Both the position numbers and the translations under genes were made by a program. From Maricaulis maris (GTDB taxonomy: Bacteria; Pseudomonadota; Alphaproteobacteria; Caulobacterales; Maricaulaceae): a stretch of 64,000 nt of DNA. Positions 43,735 to 52,941 of this stretch are shown piece by piece. The stretch spans positions 248,001-312,000 of the forward strand of contig NZ_RBIM01000004.1 of assembly GCF_003634045.1 (NCBI RefSeq). The letters are read 5' to 3'. The notes under the pieces were generated by a model. The model had not been told where the DNA came from. It did not search any database and worked only from the letters and a program-made list of their open reading frames with translations. Every line of letters starts with the position of its first letter. Position 1 is the stretch's first letter.

Positions 43735-44129
43735 ACATGATCGAGCAGCTTGAACAAGAAGAAGCCGCCCGCGTCCTGGGTGACAAGGAAATTCCGGATT
43801 TCAGCGCCGGCGATACGCTGCGCGTCCATGTTCGCATCAAGGAAGGCGAACGTGAGCGGATCCAGGTCTATGAAGGCGTCTGCATCGCCCGCAATGGCGG
43901 TGGCCTGAACGAGAGCTACACCGTTCGCAAGATCTCCTTCGGTGAAGGCGTCGAACGGGTCTTCCCGCTCTACTCGCCGAATGTCGAGCAGATCGAGATC
44001 AAGCGTAAGGGCAAGGTCCGCCGCGCGAAGCTGTATTACCTGCGCGATCGTCGCGGCAAGTCGGCCCGTATCGCCGAACGCGTCTCCGGTCGTGGCATCG
44101 AAAAGCGCGAGCCGAAGAAGAAGGGCTAG
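43731..44129 (+). CDS. rplS: 50S ribosomal protein L19
   Basis: 132 aa. [58 protein letters not shown] and the final [20 protein letters not shown] match L19. It lies at the 30S-50S interface. AAGGAG lies shortly before the ATG at 43731. Last gene of the operon, followed by a strong terminator. Confidence 0.97.
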   Translation: MNMIEQLEQEEAARVLGDKEIPDFSAGDTLRVHVRIKEGERERIQVYEGVCIARNGGGLNESYTVRKISFGEGVERVFPLYSPNVEQIEIKRKGKVRRAKLYYLRDRRGKSARIAERVSGRGIEKREPKKKG

Positions 44130-44160
44130 TCCCTCTCTCCTTTCGCGATTGCGACACGAA

Positions 44161-44191
44161 AACCCCGTCAGCTTGGCTGGCGGGGTTTTTT
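44161..44191. terminator. Rho-independent terminator after rplS
   Basis: AACCCCGTCAGC (44161-44172), TTG loop, GCTGGCGGGGTT (44176-44187), then TTTT. One G-U pair in the 12-bp stem. It lies between rplS and the convergent peptidase gene and may serve both. Confidence 0.88.
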
Positions 44192-44226
44192 GTGTGTTCG
44201 CGTGGCAGGACCCGTCCGGCCTGATG

Positions 44227-44625
44227 CTACGCCTCGTCCTCAATCCGGTGCATGTCATCGTCCGACAGCCCGAAATGATGGCCGATTTCATGCACCAGAA
44301 CATGGGTCACCAGCTCACCGAGCGGAATCTCGCCGTGATCGGCCCATTCGTCGAGGATCGGCCGCCGGTACAGGATGACGCGATCCGGTTCGGGCGACGG
44401 ATTGGCCACCGATTTTTGCGACAGATCGACACCGATATAGACGCCGGTGAGCTCGAATGGGTCATCCAGACCGACCGCCGCGAGGGTTTCTGCGTCAGCG
44501 AAGTCGGCGACAAAGATCTCCAGTCCTGCGCACAAGTGACGCATCTCCGCAGGCAGTGTCTCGAATGCGCTCGCAGCGAGCGCTTCAAAATCCTCGATCG
44601 ACGGTGCCGTTTGGTGCTTGGGCAT
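44227..44625 (-). CDS. Small zincin-like metallopeptidase family protein
   Basis: 132 aa. HEXXH in VLVHEIGHHFGLSDDD, and an upstream GVYIGVDLSQ. It belongs to the short minimal-metallopeptidase group (DUF1025-like). No signal peptide; cytoplasmic. Start 44625 (MPKHQTAP) chosen with a GGAGAG site. The substrate is unknown. Confidence 0.85.
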   Translation of the reverse strand: MPKHQTAPSIEDFEALAASAFETLPAEMRHLCAGLEIFVADFADAETLAAVGLDDPFELTGVYIGVDLSQKSVANPSPEPDRVILYRRPILDEWADHGEIPLGELVTHVLVHEIGHHFGLSDDDMHRIEDEA

Positions 44626-44718
44626 GAGCTCTCCAGCCTGTCTTGACGGCACAGTGTGGCGGAGCGCGGGAGCACTGGAAACCGGACATTCAGTCCTGGA
44701 CTTGCGGCCGGAACATAT

Positions 44719-45216
44719 ATGGAACAAACTGACGTCATGAGCCTTGATGATACCGCCTCCGCCGCCAATCCCCGGATTGACGACGCCCAAGCGCTGATGC
44801 GCGGAGCGGCGCGTCTGCTCTGGCATATGGGGTTCAGCGCCATTCCCGAATTCATCCTGCCGGACGGGCGTCGGGCCGATCTGGCGGCGCTCGGGCGCAA
44901 GGGCGAGATCATCATTGTCGAGATCAAGTCCGGCATTGCCGACTTTCGCGCCGACAGCAAATGGACGAACTATGCCGGCTATTGCGACCGGCTGTACTTC
45001 GCCGTGTCGGAACGTTTTCCGCGCGACGTCATCCCTGACGATGCCGGGCTGATCATTGCTGACGGGTTTGGCGGCGCGATCATCCGGGAAAGCCCGGTGC
45101 TCACACTGGCGCCGGCCCGCCGCAAGGCGTTGACGCTGCGCTTCGCCCGCGCCGCCGCCGACCGTTTGATGCGGGTCGGAGAACCCGGTACCGACACCAG
45201 CCCTGCATCGGCTTAG
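44719..45216 (+). CDS. mmcB: MmcB-family DNA repair protein
   Basis: 165 aa. GRRADLAALGRKGEIIIVEIKSGIADFRADSKWTNYAGYCDRLYFAV, a PD-(D/E)xK nuclease-like core (EIK) with the MmcB signature, known in Caulobacter to matter for mitomycin C tolerance. Start is ambiguous: 44719 (MEQTDV) or 44737 (MSLDDT). It converges with the DJ-1 gene with a 4-base overlap. Confidence 0.85.
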   Translation: MEQTDVMSLDDTASAANPRIDDAQALMRGAARLLWHMGFSAIPEFILPDGRRADLAALGRKGEIIIVEIKSGIADFRADSKWTNYAGYCDRLYFAVSERFPRDVIPDDAGLIIADGFGGAIIRESPVLTLAPARRKALTLRFARAAADRLMRVGEPGTDTSPASA

Positions 45217-45902
45217 GCATCAGCCGTGTCGGCAACCCGGTCGACGACTTGCAGGAAAGCCTCCCAGCGCGGTGCGAAACGGCTCTCGACGGCGTCCAGA
45301 ACGAGCGCAGATGCTTTTTCCGGCGTCCCGCTGTCAACCGGCGGGTGCGGGTCGTATTCCAGTCCCAGCTGAACCGCCTGGGCGACCCCGTCGCCATAGA
45401 GCTCCTTGACGATGGTCAGGGCGAAATCAATGCCGGCGGTGACACCGCCGCCGGTGAACAGATTACCGTCCCGGACAACGCGCTCCCGGACCGGTTCGGC
45501 GCCAAAGCGCGACAGGGCGGAATGATAGCGCCAATGCGTCGTCGCCTTGCGACCTGCCAGCAGACCGGCGGCGCCCAGCACGAAGGCACCGGTGCACACC
45601 GAGGTGATGAATTGCGCGCCTTCGGCCTGGCGGCGCAGGAAGGCCAGCGTCGCGGCATCTTCCATCGCCGCATCGACACCCCACCCGCCCGGCACACAAA
45701 TCAGGTCGAGCTGCGGGCAGTCCTGGAATGAAGTATCGGCGAGGATGAAGGGGCCACAATCGGTCCGAACCGGGCCGGCCGCCCGGGCGACCAGATGGAC
45801 CTTCGCGCCGGGTATCCGGGTCAGGACTTGAAGCGGGCCGGTGAAGTCGAGTTGGGTGAGGTCATCGAACAACAAAAATCCGATATGGCGCAATGTGGTC
45901 AT
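45213..45902 (-). CDS. DJ-1/PfpI family protein, isonitrile-hydratase-like
   Basis: 229 aa. Starts MTTLRHIGFLLFDDLTQLDFTGPLQVL, and has the nucleophilic elbow SVCTGAFVLGAAGLLAGRKATTHW with catalytic Cys. This subgroup includes isonitrile hydratase (InhA) and GlxA-type regulators without the HTH. Catalysis unproven. The start was moved from the upstream ATG at 45962. Confidence 0.85.
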   Translation of the reverse strand: MTTLRHIGFLLFDDLTQLDFTGPLQVLTRIPGAKVHLVARAAGPVRTDCGPFILADTSFQDCPQLDLICVPGGWGVDAAMEDAATLAFLRRQAEGAQFITSVCTGAFVLGAAGLLAGRKATTHWRYHSALSRFGAEPVRERVVRDGNLFTGGGVTAGIDFALTIVKELYGDGVAQAVQLGLEYDPHPPVDSGTPEKASALVLDAVESRFAPRWEAFLQVVDRVADTADA

Positions 45903-45979
45903 GTCTGTCTCCGGTTCCAGCCTGCAAACACTAGAACCCGGCCCGCAGCGAGAACATGACAAAGGCCGATCAAATCCGG

Positions 45980-46369
45980 TCAGCGCGTCCCGGTATCATG
46001 CGGCTTGACGCGCCAGGGCGGGTCGATGCGGTTCTCACCGGCATGATAGAGCTTGATCTTGTGGCCGTCCGGATCGAGCAGGATGGCCTCGCGCCACAGC
46101 CAGCTTTCATCGCGCGGCTCGGTCTCGAAGACAAAGCCCGCAGCTTGCAGCCGCGCGACGGTTGCATCGACATCATCTGATTCCAGATAGATGACCGCAC
46201 CGGGTTGGACCGGCGCTTCGACATGAAGCGAAAAAGTCGTCTCGCCCTCCGGCGCCAGGAAACGGCAATAATGCGGGCTATCAACCAGCAGCCGAAAACC
46301 GAGCCGCTCATAAAATGCTTTTGACCGGGCGATCTCGCGCACCGGGATGGTGATCTGGTTAAGGCGCAT
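45980..46369 (-). CDS. Glyoxalase/bleomycin-resistance (VOC) family protein
   Basis: 129 aa. Two beta-alpha-beta-beta-beta units: MRLNQITIPVREIARSKAFYERLGFRLL and VIYLESDDVDATVARLQAAGFVFETEPRDESWLWREAILLDPDGHKIKLY. The metal ligands are plausible His/Glu. Its start overlaps the end of the DUF4340 gene (46359) by 11 bases, so it may be translated with the upstream Gld operon. Substrate unknown. Confidence 0.85.
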   Translation of the reverse strand: MRLNQITIPVREIARSKAFYERLGFRLLVDSPHYCRFLAPEGETTFSLHVEAPVQPGAVIYLESDDVDATVARLQAAGFVFETEPRDESWLWREAILLDPDGHKIKLYHAGENRIDPPWRVKPHDTGTR

Positions 46370-47405
46370 CTTCGGTCTCCGCGCGCGGGTCGGCGATGCG
46401 GTCAAGCGGCCGGATCAAACGGTCAACCGTGAGGTCGGACAAAAGATAGGCCCAGCCCTCGACACGGGCATTGATTGCCGCCGCCTCGGTCTCGGCGTCA
46501 TCGGTAATGGCCGAAGCCGTGATCAGTGCCCAGCGCGTCGCGCCAAGCGCCTTTACATCAATCCGGACCCGAAGCCCGGAAAAGGTCTCGGCGGTGTGGA
46601 CGGCGACGAATTCACCGCCCAACCGGTCTGCACGGCGCACGTCACGAAAGCGGACCCGTCCCAGTGCCGCAGCCGGACCATTGCCGGCGGCCGCCGTGAT
46701 CATCTGCCAGCCGCCGGGCTGTCGCAGTGAGAAATTTCGCGCCGAGGCCGCGGCGCGCTCAAGCCGGTAGGCCGGACCGGCTTCCGGTTGGACATCGGCC
46801 CGGGCAATCTCGTTGAGGCCCAGCTCCAGAAAGTCGAGATCAAGCCACGCGTCGGCCGGCAACATGTCCGGCCGCACCACGGCACCATCGCCGAGCCGCG
46901 CCGCATAGGCGCGGTTGCGACCGGGCTGGCGTACATAAACCCGCTCTCCCCGGGTCTCGCCGAGGAGGATTTCAGCCAGCATCGCGCCATCCGCACCGCG
47001 GACGCTGATCTGGGTACCGCCGTTTTCCTGGCCGGGTTCAGCGAGGCCGATCCGCGCCAGGCGGGCGGGATTGGCCGTGCGCGCGCCCTCATAGGTCAGG
47101 GCTGCCAGATAGGCGTCAAGTTCAGCCAAACGCTCCGGGCGAACCGGATAGCCATCACGGCTTGGCATGCGCCAGACCCCCTCGACCTGTTCAACGCTGA
47201 AGCGCTCGCTGCCATGGATCTCGATCTCCCGCGCCGACGCCACGGCGCTCGACCAGCTTGGCAGGACCGGTCCGCTGACATCAGGCCGCCAGGTTTCCCG
47301 GGCATCCATTACAGCCGCGGCAATGGCAAGGCCCGTCACGACCACAGCAGCGCTGGCGGCGATGACAAGCTGGGTGCGGCGGCGCTGGTCGGTTCGAACG
47401 CTCAT
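46359..47405 (-). CDS. DUF4340 protein of the Gld-like ABC locus
   Basis: 348 aa. N-terminal membrane anchor (QLVIAASAAVVVTGLAIAAAV), then an extracytoplasmic beta domain typical of DUF4340: SREIEIHGSERFSVEQVEGVWRMPS..., LLGETRGERVYVRQPGRNRAYAARLGDG. It stands next to gldG-like and gldF/A-like genes in many bacteria. Its ATG overlaps the gldG stop. Confidence 0.85.
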   Translation of the reverse strand: MSVRTDQRRRTQLVIAASAAVVVTGLAIAAAVMDARETWRPDVSGPVLPSWSSAVASAREIEIHGSERFSVEQVEGVWRMPSRDGYPVRPERLAELDAYLAALTYEGARTANPARLARIGLAEPGQENGGTQISVRGADGAMLAEILLGETRGERVYVRQPGRNRAYAARLGDGAVVRPDMLPADAWLDLDFLELGLNEIARADVQPEAGPAYRLERAAASARNFSLRQPGGWQMITAAAGNGPAAALGRVRFRDVRRADRLGGEFVAVHTAETFSGLRVRIDVKALGATRWALITASAITDDAETEAAAINARVEGWAYLLSDLTVDRLIRPLDRIADPRAETEDAP

Positions 47406-49246
47406 GTGCGCCTCCGGCGGCGGCGAACGATCGAGCCGACAATGCCAAACAGGATGACCAGGGCCGGCGGCACACCGATCGTCCAGAACTGGAGGTCTGC
47501 GTTGAGCGCGTCGATATCCCGACGGAAATCGCGTTCGATCGCCCGCAATTCGGCGCGGGTCTGCAGGATTTCGGCGCGAAGCCGCATGGCTTCCTCACGA
47601 TCACTGGCCCGCGACGATGCCAACAAGGCAGACGCCTGCCCGCTGCCCAACAGACGGTCGAGCCGTTCTTCCGCGTCCGCGATCTGGGTTTCAAGCGCGT
47701 CTTGGGCCGCGACATAGCGCGCCTCGGCATCGGCGCGAAGGCGTTCGACGCGGGTCATCGGGCGCAAAGACGGCGTCCGCGACCGCAGGCTGACTAGCGC
47801 CGGATCACCGGCCGCCATGTCGATCAGATTGAGCGCCAAGGTCAGATTGTCGGCGACAAAACTTGTCCCCGTTCCAGGGTCGGTGCGGACGTAGAAACTG
47901 TCATCCAGCCAATCGGCGTCGGCGACGATGGCGATGTCGACCGGCCCGTCGGACAGTTCGCGATGATCGGCCGGATCGAAGGCGATCTCGCCGGCCGGAG
48001 GACCGGCCGGAAAGGCCGATTCAATCATGCCGGTCACGCGCACGGCGAGAACGGGCGGGCTGGGGGCGAGCACATAGTCGCGCAACAAGGCGTCCGGCCC
48101 CGGTGCACCGGCGGCGATGTCGGCATCAAGCACAGCGCCTTCCGGCGAGGTCGCAAGCAGCGGCGTGATTTGTCCGTCGGCAAGGCGACCGATTTCCAGC
48201 CAGCCGGGGGAGCCGAAATTCAGACCCAGATCGAGCGTTGCCGTTGCCAGATCGGTCTGACTGATCTCACTTTGGCCGAGGGCAAACCAGAGCGGATAGG
48301 CACGGCGGCGGGCACGGCCATCGCTTTCAACAATCTCGACCGGCAGGCCGAGTTGGCGATCCATGGCGACACTCTCGCGATCATAGCCAAGGCCCCAGCG
48401 TGTCAATAACGGGCCGAGATCGGACGCCCGCCTGGCATTGAGCGGCGGCAGACCGTCGGCGCCCGGGCGCAGGGCCATGTGGGCGAGCGGGTCAATGAAG
48501 GCGACCACCCGGCCGCGTGACAGGGCGAACTGGTCGATGAGATAAGTCTGGCCTTCGCTCAACGTGCCCGGATGCAGGATCAGCAAGGCGCTGGCGTCGG
48601 GGATGGTTTCGAAATCGCGACCCAGCCAGACCAATTCGTAGGCGGCATTCAGCTCGGTGATGAAGGTGTTGGGGGCGCCGTCATCGGGGCTGAGCGGCAA
48701 GCTTGTGAGCACCGCCAGGCGTGGCCGTGCCGGGCGTTCGATATCGGCGATCAGACGGGTCAGATCGTATTCAAGGCGGGCTTCGGCTTCTTCACGGAAG
48801 AGCGGAATAATGGCCTGATCATCGACCGAGTTGCGGGCCACCAGGCCGAAGAACAAGCGGTCACCACCATCGGTCGGCATCGGCGTCAACCCGGCCTCGA
48901 GCGCCGCATCTTCGTCCGGCGAAAAGGGTTCCGGGTCGATTTCATTGAGCCGTATCCGGCCACCGGACCGGTCGGCATAGCTGGCCAGGAATTCGCGAAC
49001 CCGGGTCGCATAAGCCCGAATGGCCGGATACTGCGCCGCTTCGGCCCGGGAATAATAGAAGTGCCACTCAACCGGCTCATCAAGACGGTCCATCACCGCC
49101 AGCGAACCCTCCGACAGGCGATAGAGGCCGTCCTGGGTCAGGTCGAGCCGGGCGCCACTGAACCCGCGTCCCGCCAGGTCATTTCCGGCCAGGAAGATCA
49201 GAACCAGGCTGACCAGCATCAGGGGCAGGAAAAGCGGCCGTTTCAT
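47402..49246 (-). CDS. GldG-like ABC-type uncharacterised transport protein
   Basis: 614 aa. N-terminal TM (MKRPLFLPLMLVSLVLIFLAGNDLAGRGF), DLTQDGLYRLSEGSLAVMDRLDEPVEWHFYYSRAEAAQYPAIRAYA, central RLAVLTSLPLSP and a C-terminal TM (FWTIGVPPALVILFGIVGSIV). A coiled-coil (ARADAEARYVAAQDALETQIADAEERLDRLL) precedes it. Matches GldG proteins of gliding/secretion-like ABC systems, whose role in non-gliding proteobacteria is unknown. Start at 49246 overlaps the permease stop (ATGA). Confidence 0.88.
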   Translation of the reverse strand: MKRPLFLPLMLVSLVLIFLAGNDLAGRGFSGARLDLTQDGLYRLSEGSLAVMDRLDEPVEWHFYYSRAEAAQYPAIRAYATRVREFLASYADRSGGRIRLNEIDPEPFSPDEDAALEAGLTPMPTDGGDRLFFGLVARNSVDDQAIIPLFREEAEARLEYDLTRLIADIERPARPRLAVLTSLPLSPDDGAPNTFITELNAAYELVWLGRDFETIPDASALLILHPGTLSEGQTYLIDQFALSRGRVVAFIDPLAHMALRPGADGLPPLNARRASDLGPLLTRWGLGYDRESVAMDRQLGLPVEIVESDGRARRRAYPLWFALGQSEISQTDLATATLDLGLNFGSPGWLEIGRLADGQITPLLATSPEGAVLDADIAAGAPGPDALLRDYVLAPSPPVLAVRVTGMIESAFPAGPPAGEIAFDPADHRELSDGPVDIAIVADADWLDDSFYVRTDPGTGTSFVADNLTLALNLIDMAAGDPALVSLRSRTPSLRPMTRVERLRADAEARYVAAQDALETQIADAEERLDRLLGSGQASALLASSRASDREEAMRLRAEILQTRAELRAIERDFRRDIDALNADLQFWTIGVPPALVILFGIVGSIVRRRRRRT

Positions 49247-49986
49247 CGTCCACCTCCGCGCCGTTCCGCGATCAGCACGCCGGCCACCGTCAGGGCCGTG
49301 ACAATCAGACCGGCGAAATAGACGAGGTTGGGCAGGCCGATCACGCCATGACGGAAAGCGCTGTAATGCTCCAGCGCGCTCAGGCCGGCGACGAATTCGG
49401 ACAGCAGCGCTGGCGCGTTCTCGCCCAGCGCCGACAGGACGAAGGGCAGTCCGGCCATGGTCAAGAGGAAGGCGGCACCGGTGCCCAGGACAAAGGCGAC
49501 AACCTGGTTTGAGGTGGTCGCCGACAGCGCCTGACCAACCGCCAGATAGGCGCCGGCCATCAGCCAGGCACCCAGATAGCCCGTCGCGATGGCGGCATTG
49601 TCGGGCGCGCCCAGATAGTTGACGGCGATCCACATCGGGAAGGTGAGGCCGAGCGCGATGGCCGCCATCGTCCAGGCCGCGAGAAACTTGCCGCCGGTCG
49701 AAGCCCAGAGCGGAATCGGCAGCGCCATCAGGAATTCCAAGGTGCCGCGATCACGTTCCTCGGCCCAGGCGCGCATCGCCAATGCTGGCATCAGCACGAC
49801 AAACAGCCAGGGCAGATAATCAAACATCGGCGCCAGATCGGCCCGGTTGGTGTCGAAGAAGCGGCCGATGTGAAAGGCAAAGGCCGGTGCACAGAAGGCA
49901 AAGACCGCCAGGAAAACATAGGCCAGCGGAGTCTGGAAATAGGCCGTGAGTTCGCGCCGATAGACGGCATGCAGGGTATGGATCAC
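49243..49986 (-). CDS. ABC-2 type permease, GldF-like
   Basis: 247 aa, six helices. Starts MIHTLHAVYRRELTAYFQTPLAYVFLAVFAF, a strongly conserved GldF opening (YFxTPLAYVF). The mid-part MRAWAEERDRGTLEFLMALPIPLWASTGGKFLAAW is the coupling region. It is likely the membrane partner of the downstream ATPase. Stop overlaps gldG start by ATGA. Confidence 0.9.
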   Translation of the reverse strand: MIHTLHAVYRRELTAYFQTPLAYVFLAVFAFCAPAFAFHIGRFFDTNRADLAPMFDYLPWLFVVLMPALAMRAWAEERDRGTLEFLMALPIPLWASTGGKFLAAWTMAAIALGLTFPMWIAVNYLGAPDNAAIATGYLGAWLMAGAYLAVGQALSATTSNQVVAFVLGTGAAFLLTMAGLPFVLSALGENAPALLSEFVAGLSALEHYSAFRHGVIGLPNLVYFAGLIVTALTVAGVLIAERRGGGR

Positions 49987-50720
49987 GCCGCCACCCCCTT
50001 GCCCGTCGACGCCGCGGTGAGGGCCCGGAAGGCACCCTCAACCGTATCGTCCGGCCCTGATGCTGCCAAGGCGTTCGGCGTGCCGTCGAACAGGATCCGG
50101 CCGCGGTCAATCACGATGGCACGCGAGCACACCGCCGGAACTTCCTCGAGGATATGGGTGGAGATGATGATCGCTTTTTCCGGAGCCATGTCCCGGATCA
50201 GCTGGCGCACACCGTCCTTCTGGTTCGGATCAAGACCGTCGGTCGGCTCGTCGAGGATCAGGACGGCCGGGTCATGGGCAATCGCAGCGGCCAGGGCGGC
50301 GCGGCGCTTGTAACCCTTGGACAGGGTGCCGATCGGCTGACTGGCCATCTCGCCGAGATTGGCCCGTTCCAGCGCCAGATCCGTGGCGCGGCAGAGCGCA
50401 CCGCCGGTGAAGCCGCGCGCCCGCAGGCCGAACATCACGAAGCCTCGCGGTGTCATCGCCGGGTAGGACGGTGCGCCTTCAGGCAGATAACCCAGCCGGG
50501 CCTGGGCCTCGAGGCGCGCGGTTGAACAGTCGAAACCGGCAATCGCGGCTTGGCCGCCATCGGGTTCCAGACCACCGGCGAGCATGCGCATGGTGGTCGT
50601 CTTCCCGGCGCCATTGGGGCCGAGAAAGCCGAGCACTTCGCCGCGCTCGAGGGTGAAGCTCACACCATCGACGGCACGAAAGGACCCGAAATCCTTGATG
50701 AGTTGATCGGCAACCAGCAT
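49983..50720 (-). CDS. ABC transporter ATP-binding protein, GldA-like
   Basis: 245 aa. Walker A GPNGAGKTTTMR, signature LSKGYKRRAALAAAIAHDP, Walker B VLILDEPTDGLDPNQ, H-loop ISTHI. Same operon as the permease; stop overlaps its start by ATGA. With GldF and GldG it should form an exporter-like complex of unknown substrate. Confidence 0.93.
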   Translation of the reverse strand: MLVADQLIKDFGSFRAVDGVSFTLERGEVLGFLGPNGAGKTTTMRMLAGGLEPDGGQAAIAGFDCSTARLEAQARLGYLPEGAPSYPAMTPRGFVMFGLRARGFTGGALCRATDLALERANLGEMASQPIGTLSKGYKRRAALAAAIAHDPAVLILDEPTDGLDPNQKDGVRQLIRDMAPEKAIIISTHILEEVPAVCSRAIVIDRGRILFDGTPNALAASGPDDTVEGAFRALTAASTGKGVAA

Positions 50721-51024
50721 GGTTCGCAGAGCTCATGATCTGACGGGACTAGCGTTAGCGCGACGCGCCGCGCTTGGCCAGAGGCAAGGCAAGTTGTCCA
50801 TTTCATGAGGGGAATTTGGGTGTCGACCGGACCGCAGCCTCTTGACCCGGGGGGCTGGGGGGGCTGTCTAAAACCAGGCTGGGAGGCATTGTTGCGACCG
50901 GCCGACAGGTGAGACGGTGGTGGGACCGTATGGCGGCAACGCGCCCAGAATGTGGCGACTTTGCGGCAGCGCGTGAAATGTTTGTAAGCTGAATGAACCG
51001 ATTCAACCGGTGGGAGAAAAGTCT
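50721..51024. other. Gene-free region between the Gld operon and DUF2794
   Basis: About 300 bases containing both promoters. Inverted repeat TGAAT-N6-ATTCA (50990-51005) sits just upstream of the DUF2794 start and could be an operator. I see no ORF worth annotating. Confidence 0.4.
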
Positions 51025-51360
51025 GTGCAATCCCTGTCGCCCTCCGCGAAACGCAAGCCGGAACCGGTCATGTGGACCCGGCGCGAGCTCGACGCGATCC
51101 TGCGGGTCTATGGCCGTTTCGTCGCCCAGGGCGAATGGAAGGACTATGCCATCGACGGTTTGAGGACCGAGGCGGTCTTCTCGATCTTCCGGCGCCACAG
51201 CGAAATGCCAATGTATTCGGTGATCAAGACCCCGGCCGACGCCAATCGCCAGGGTCAGTTCAAAGTCGTCGCCATGGCAGGACAAATCCTCAAACGCGGG
51301 CACGACCTCACCCAGGTGATGTCCGTGTTCGACAAGAAGAAATTCCAGGTCATCGACTAA
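51025..51360 (+). CDS. DUF2794 domain protein
   Basis: 111 aa, GTG start at 51025, 7 bases after GGGAGA. Sequence MWTRRELDAILRVYGRFVAQGEWKDYAIDGLRTEAVFSIFRRHSEMPMYSVIKTP..QGQFKVVAMAGQILKRGHDL is the DUF2794 pattern, widespread in alphaproteobacteria. Function unknown. Terminator follows. Confidence 0.9.
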   Translation: MQSLSPSAKRKPEPVMWTRRELDAILRVYGRFVAQGEWKDYAIDGLRTEAVFSIFRRHSEMPMYSVIKTPADANRQGQFKVVAMAGQILKRGHDLTQVMSVFDKKKFQVID

Positions 51361-51387
51361 GTCCCGATCTGCCGCGGGCGGGCAAAG

Positions 51388-51421
51388 AAAAACCCCGGAG
51401 CCGACGCTCCGGGGTTTCTTA
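51388..51421. terminator. Bidirectional terminator between DUF2794 and YccA genes
   Basis: AAACCCCGGAG (51390-51400), CCGACG loop, CTCCGGGGTTT (51407-51417), then CTT; on the minus strand TTTCTTT follows. Perfect 11-bp stem, convergent genes. Confidence 0.88.
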
Positions 51422-51442
51422 AGTCTGTCTGAAACAGGCGCG

Positions 51443-52207
51443 CTATTCGCGACTTCCGAGCAGGGACAGGATGATCTGGAACATGTTCACGAAGGCGATG
51501 TAGAGATTCAGCGCGCCCATATTGGTCATGACGGCCATCGAACGCTGGTCGCCAGCGATCTGGTAGTAGGTCACCTTCAGCGCTTGGGTCTGCCAAGCCA
51601 CAACGCCCGCCATCAACAGCAGGACGGCGAATTGCAGCAGCAACTCAAGCATGCCGGAATGGAAGAAGAAGGCGTTCAACAGGCCAAGCGCCAGAGCGCC
51701 AAATACCGCCATGAACAGGAAATTTTGCATCGGCATCAGATTGCGCTTGGTGGTGTAGCCAAAGACGGACAAGGCCAGGAAGGAGCCAGCCGTGATCACG
51801 AAGGCTTGCGCAATCGTGCCGAAATCGACCGACAGGCTGCCGCCGCCGATTCGCTGAACGGCCTGCCCGGAGGACGCGATCACGACCCAGAAGCTCAAAC
51901 TTGCACCGATCAGCACGACAATGGCCCAGTAAAGGATGGCCGATCCGGTCGGTGACGGGTTGCGCATGAAGAACATGGACCCGATCAGCAGGGCGATCGG
52001 ACCCCATTGGACGACGAAGAGCAGCGGCGTGCCAAAAACCAGATTGGTCAGCGGCGGGAAAGTCCCGACGGCATAGGCAATGGCGGCCGACAGCAGCAGG
52101 CCAAGCCCCATCTTGTTGTAGACACCGAGCATGAAGCTGCGCAGGCCGGCATCCACCGACATGTCCAGCGAGCCGGCGCCGGAATAAGTGCGGGAAAAAT
52201 CGTTCAT
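51443..52207 (-). CDS. yccA: Bax inhibitor-1/YccA family membrane protein
   Basis: 254 aa. Seven helices; VDAGLRSFMLGVYNKMGLGLLLSAAIAYAVG at the N-terminus and IGNFLxxx-type LYIAFVNMFQIILSLLGSRE at the C-terminus, the typical BI-1 ending. Members modulate FtsH or ion leak. Ribosome site region of the minus strand lies near 52215. Confidence 0.92.
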   Translation of the reverse strand: MNDFSRTYSGAGSLDMSVDAGLRSFMLGVYNKMGLGLLLSAAIAYAVGTFPPLTNLVFGTPLLFVVQWGPIALLIGSMFFMRNPSPTGSAILYWAIVVLIGASLSFWVVIASSGQAVQRIGGGSLSVDFGTIAQAFVITAGSFLALSVFGYTTKRNLMPMQNFLFMAVFGALALGLLNAFFFHSGMLELLLQFAVLLLMAGVVAWQTQALKVTYYQIAGDQRSMAVMTNMGALNLYIAFVNMFQIILSLLGSRE

Positions 52208-52401
52208 TGTGGACGTCTCTCTTGTCTACACGCGCCAAACGAAGGCGCTTTGCCGGGAGTATATCATGTCCCTACCGGGGGAAGGCAAGTTTCCACCGAA
52301 GAGGCAAGGGGGGACTGGACGGGTGCGAATCCCGCACCTTGGTTCGCATTGCCATGGCCGGTGAAATCGCCCTAGTTGGGGCCGATGCTGCACGGTGCCC
52401 C

Positions 52402-52941
52402 ATGACCATCCGCCTGTTTGCCGCCATTCCGGTTCCCGACACTCTGCATGCCGAAATCCGGCGGCTGCAGAAAGGCGTTCCCGGTGCACGCTGGCGGCCG
52501 CGGGAGAATTTCCACATCACGCTGCGCTATTTCGGCGAACTCGACGAGCGCCGCGCCGAAGATCTTGATGTCGAGCTGGCCCAGATCACCATGCCGCCCT
52601 TCGAACTGGCCCTGCTCGGATCGGGCTGGTTCGGCAAGCTGGACCCGCGCGCGCTCTGGCTGGGCGTTCGCCCCAGCGAGGCGCTGGTCGAGCTCAATGC
52701 CAAGTGCGAGCGCGCCGCCCGCAAGGCCGGGTTGGAGCCGGAACACCGCAAATTCCATCCGCACATGACGCTGGCCTATCTCCAGGGCACGCCGATCGAC
52801 AGGCTGACCCGCTTTGCCGAGCGGACCGGCGGATTTGCGACCGAGCCCTGGCGGGTCACGCATTTCACAATGTATTCCAGCTGGACCTCACGCGGTGATG
52901 CCAACATCTACGAGCCGGAAGTTGACTACCCGCTGCTCTGA
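52402..52941 (+). CDS. thpR: RNA 2',3'-cyclic phosphodiesterase ThpR
   Basis: 179 aa. LigT/2H phosphoesterase with two HxTx motifs: His38 in FHITLRYFGE and HPHMTLAYL. Opens 2',3'-cyclic phosphates. Start MTIRLFAAIPVP is the family N-terminus; no clear ribosome site. It converges with the LMW phosphatase gene, with overlap of 16 bases. Confidence 0.92.
   Translation: MTIRLFAAIPVPDTLHAEIRRLQKGVPGARWRPRENFHITLRYFGELDERRAEDLDVELAQITMPPFELALLGSGWFGKLDPRALWLGVRPSEALVELNAKCERAARKAGLEPEHRKFHPHMTLAYLQGTPIDRLTRFAERTGGFATEPWRVTHFTMYSSWTSRGDANIYEPEVDYPLL

Noticed and set aside
52300-52345. tRNA-like sequence GGGTGCGAATCCCGC near 52320
   Set aside because: The T-arm resemblance is partial; no acceptor stem, anticodon arm or 73-base cloverleaf fits around it.
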